A DNA stretch of 15,187 nucleotides, taken from contig PCDB01000064.1 of NCBI GenBank assembly GCA_002591625.1, positions 1-15,187 of the forward strand. Direction: 5' to 3'. Below the pieces are notes generated by a model, which had not been told where the DNA came from, did no database searches, and saw only the letters and a list, made by a program, of their open reading frames with translations. The DNA comes from Porticoccaceae bacterium. GTDB taxonomy: Bacteria; Pseudomonadota; Gammaproteobacteria; Pseudomonadales; Porticoccaceae. Both the position numbers and the translations under genes were made by a program. Below, in pieces: positions 13,136 through 15,187 of this stretch. The stretch's first letter is position 1; every line of letters starts with the position of its first letter.

Positions 13136-14134
13136 ATGAAAAATTCACAAATCGTGATCGACTCTCTACCAGAGGATAAATTGAGTCAAGATCATTTCCG
13201 GCAGATCAACGTGCCATTACCAGATGTCGAGTCCGGACAGGTTTTAATTAAGACAGCTGCTATTTCGATAGTGGCCGGAGCGCGAGCTGGTTTGCAAGGC
13301 AGTGCTAATTACACAACGGGTCCTGCCGTCGGGAAGGTAATGGGGGGTGCTGGCGTTGGCGAGGTGGTATCGAGCAACGATGAAAAATTTCCAGAGGGTG
13401 TTTGGGTGCTCGGTGCAACTGGCTGGCAATCCTACTCCGCGCTGTCAACCGACTCTCTCACCCGAATCCCATCGGATCGGGATCCGATAGATTATCTTGG
13501 ACCCTTAGGCGCTAATGGAATGGCGGCTTATTTCGGCTTGCTTAAGGTGGGTCGAGCATTGAGAGGAGATACCGTTATGGTGTCTGCTGCTGCCGGTTCA
13601 GTAGGACATTTTGTCGGACAAATGGCTAAGATTGCCGGCTGTCGTGTCGTTGGGGTTTGCGGAAATGATTTGAAGTGTGCGAGGTTAACTGACGAGTTGG
13701 GCTTTGATATTGCTGTTAACTACAAAAACCATAGTTTCAGAAAAGATCTAAAGTGCGCAACTCCCGAGGGGGTCGATCTTTACTTCGACAATACGGGCGG
13801 ACCCATTTTGACATCAGCATTATTTCGAATGAATGTCGGTGGGCGAATTGCTTGTTGTGGGGTTGTTTCTCAGTATGACACATCCTCACCGAATGCAGGC
13901 CCTAAGGGGATCCCGGGGTTGTTAGTGAATAAGAGAATCAATATGCAGGGTTTTTTATTTTTTGACTATTCAAACGAGTATGAGCCGGCTCGCGAAGAAA
14001 TTAGCAGATGGCTAAATTCAGGTGACTTGAATAGTGTGAATGATGAATTCAGGGGACTTGAATCTGCCCCAGAAGCATTCGTCAACCTTCTTTCAGGCGG
14101 CAACTTTGGGAATCGCATAGTCCGGTTGCCTTGA
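13136..14134 (+). CDS. Zinc-free medium-chain NADP-dependent reductase (2-alkenal/leukotriene B4-type)
   Basis: This 332-residue protein of the medium-chain dehydrogenase/reductase superfamily resembles prostaglandin/2-alkenal reductases, which saturate the alpha,beta double bond of enals and enones with NADPH. It lacks the zinc-binding Cys/His pattern of alcohol dehydrogenases. The N-terminal substrate domain contains PAVGKVMGGAGVGEVVSS (residues 63-80). The Rossmann domain contains VMVSAAAGSVGHFVGQMAK (147-165, the AxxGxxG loop), and VVGVCGNDLKC, whose K180 suits binding of the NADPH 2'-phosphate. YFDNTGG and the C-terminal NFGNRIVRLP are family landmarks. I start at ATG 13136, with GGAGGG about 10 bases upstream. 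ATG 13118 has no ribosome-binding site. It stands alone. A role in removing reactive aldehydes is inferred from the family. Confidence 0.88.
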   Translation: MKNSQIVIDSLPEDKLSQDHFRQINVPLPDVESGQVLIKTAAISIVAGARAGLQGSANYTTGPAVGKVMGGAGVGEVVSSNDEKFPEGVWVLGATGWQSYSALSTDSLTRIPSDRDPIDYLGPLGANGMAAYFGLLKVGRALRGDTVMVSAAAGSVGHFVGQMAKIAGCRVVGVCGNDLKCARLTDELGFDIAVNYKNHSFRKDLKCATPEGVDLYFDNTGGPILTSALFRMNVGGRIACCGVVSQYDTSSPNAGPKGIPGLLVNKRINMQGFLFFDYSNEYEPAREEISRWLNSGDLNSVNDEFRGLESAPEAFVNLLSGGNFGNRIVRLP

Positions 14135-14453
14135 GAAGTTCAGGAGTATTTTTTTGGTCAACGGAAATGCCCCATAGATGGCATACTGCTTACGCCATTT
14201 TTCAGCGGATTTAAGTTGGCAAATAAGAGAGCTGACATAAGTGTTATACGGAAAAGCCGCGGATAGATTGCGGTGGCATAGCTCAGAAAATTAAATGTTT
14301 TATTGAAAACTAGGGGGGGAGATTTCGAGCTGTATAACATGTCCAGTTTAGCTCATATCATAATACCACCTCTTTTCTGGCGTTGCTCTCCGCTTTTGGA
14401 GGCGTAACTGATTGAAAAAGCCGTAAGGTGGGTCGATTGATCCTGCCTTTAGT
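14135..14453. other. 319-base gap between convergent genes
   Basis: No gene is recognised. A 60-codon minus-strand ORF (14158-14340) and a second at 14348-14575, which overlaps the SDR 3' end, resemble no protein. A G7 run occurs at about 14313-14319. No classic terminator hairpin is found for either of the converging genes. Confidence 0.4.
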
Positions 14454-15187
14454 TTAGTCGCCTGCAATCGTAATTCGCTGATTTGTGATGTAACGACCAT
14501 CCTCGGAACACAGGTGTGCCACTGATGCTGCGATATCCTCTGGAGTGCATACGAAACCAAATGGCATATCTTCATCCAGCTTGCGAATATCTGATGGCCC
14601 GCCGACTGCCGCTACAACTTTTCGACCCATATCGGTGTCGACTAAGCCTGGTGCTACAATATTGACTCTCATTCCATGAACTCTTTCTTCTCTAGCCATT
14701 GTGTGTGCCATAGTTTCAAGAGCCGCCTTACTCACCGAGTAGACACCAGAGCCTGGCTTTAGCGTTTGCAACGCAGTGGAAGACAGCACAACTATATCGC
14801 TTCTTTTAGCTTTGCGCAGGTGCGGAACCAAGCTCCTGCAAAGATAGATCGGTCCCCAAAGATTGACATCTAGGATGGTATCCCACTGTTCATTTGTCGC
14901 ATCGGCAATGGCTGGCCTATTAATCGCAGTCGATCCAATTGCGGCATTGCATATGAGGGCGTCAATCTGTCCAAAATCCTTGATAGCCGCGTCAATCATC
15001 CTTACACATTCCTTCTCATCAGCAATATTCGCTCTATAAACGAAAGATTTAACGCCAAGATTATTAATTTGATTAGATACTTCCTTTGCGGCACATTCAT
15101 TGCGAGCGTAATCGGCACAGACCGGTAGAATGCTACATACCCCTCATTCGCCGTCATATGCCGTACGCAATGGCCGAGGCGACGGCC
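14454..15187 (-). pseudogene. Short-chain dehydrogenase/reductase (SDR), N-terminus apparently frameshifted, cut by window edge
   Basis: The main frame (15143 to 14454) encodes most of a classical SDR, an NAD(P)-dependent oxidoreductase of about 250 residues. It contains ADYARNECAAKEV after the first Rossmann half, then ICNAAIG, DVNLWGP, VVLSSTAL, the catalytic GVYSVSKAAL (Tyr and Lys), and RVNIVAPGLVDTDMG. It ends normally in ITNQRITIAGD. Upstream, this frame hits TGA at 15144-15146 with no start codon before the ATG at 14999, which would lose the cofactor-binding region. The missing start seems split over other frames: AVASAIAYG (15186-15157) and TANEGYVAFY (15154-15125), before joining the main frame at about 15122. 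The gene is therefore probably broken, or the sequence has errors here. The first residues lie outside the window. The substrate is unknown. Confidence 0.7.

Noticed and set aside
1..15187. CRISPR arrays, tRNA or rRNA genes, insertion sequences, toxin-antitoxin or phage genes
   Set aside because: I scanned by eye for regular spaced repeats, tRNA T-loop signatures, transposase motifs and typical small gene pairs, and none was found.

Overview
The window looks like chromosomal DNA from a proteobacterium, most likely a gammaproteobacterium. This rests on the mix of protein families (DUF1244, DUF2237, DCC-type DUF393, tandem glyoxalase-like VOC, an exonuclease/GIY-YIG fusion), Shine-Dalgarno starts and a moderately AT-leaning composition. 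It is an inference; no rRNA or other taxonomic marker is present. I see no phage, plasmid, transposase, tRNA, rRNA or CRISPR signature.

Left part (1-5784): the 3' end of an M20 metallopeptidase and an unrecognised small ORF read rightward. A GFA-type zinc protein and a broken tandem VOC gene read leftward. Four recognisable genes then read rightward: an enoyl-CoA isomerase/hydratase-family protein, a membrane zinc metallopeptidase preceded by a possible overlapping 53-residue ORF, a flavodoxin-like NAD(P)H oxidoreductase and a nitroreductase.

Middle (5950-9741): a leftward block holds an unknown lipoprotein, DUF1244, a sodium:solute symporter and a 30-residue hydrophobic micro-ORF with a good ribosome-binding site. 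Before the lipoprotein gene (in its reading direction) come a gene-free stretch with odd local structure and an orphan 81-residue ORF.

Right part (10036-15187): a DUF2237 gene reads rightward behind a long AT-rich leader. A leftward exonuclease-GIY-YIG fusion and a DCC-family protein follow, then a rightward zinc-free medium-chain reductase. A leftward SDR runs off the window edge, and its Rossmann-fold start appears split over three frames.

Most enzymes are small redox, aldehyde- or acyl-CoA-handling housekeeping/accessory proteins rather than one pathway. Two features stand out. The VOC and SDR genes look genuinely decayed while long neighbours are intact, and intergenic space is generous, which suggests local gene erosion. 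Two short ORFs (5950-6042 and 3136-3297) have positional evidence of being translated and are the best candidates for something undescribed.
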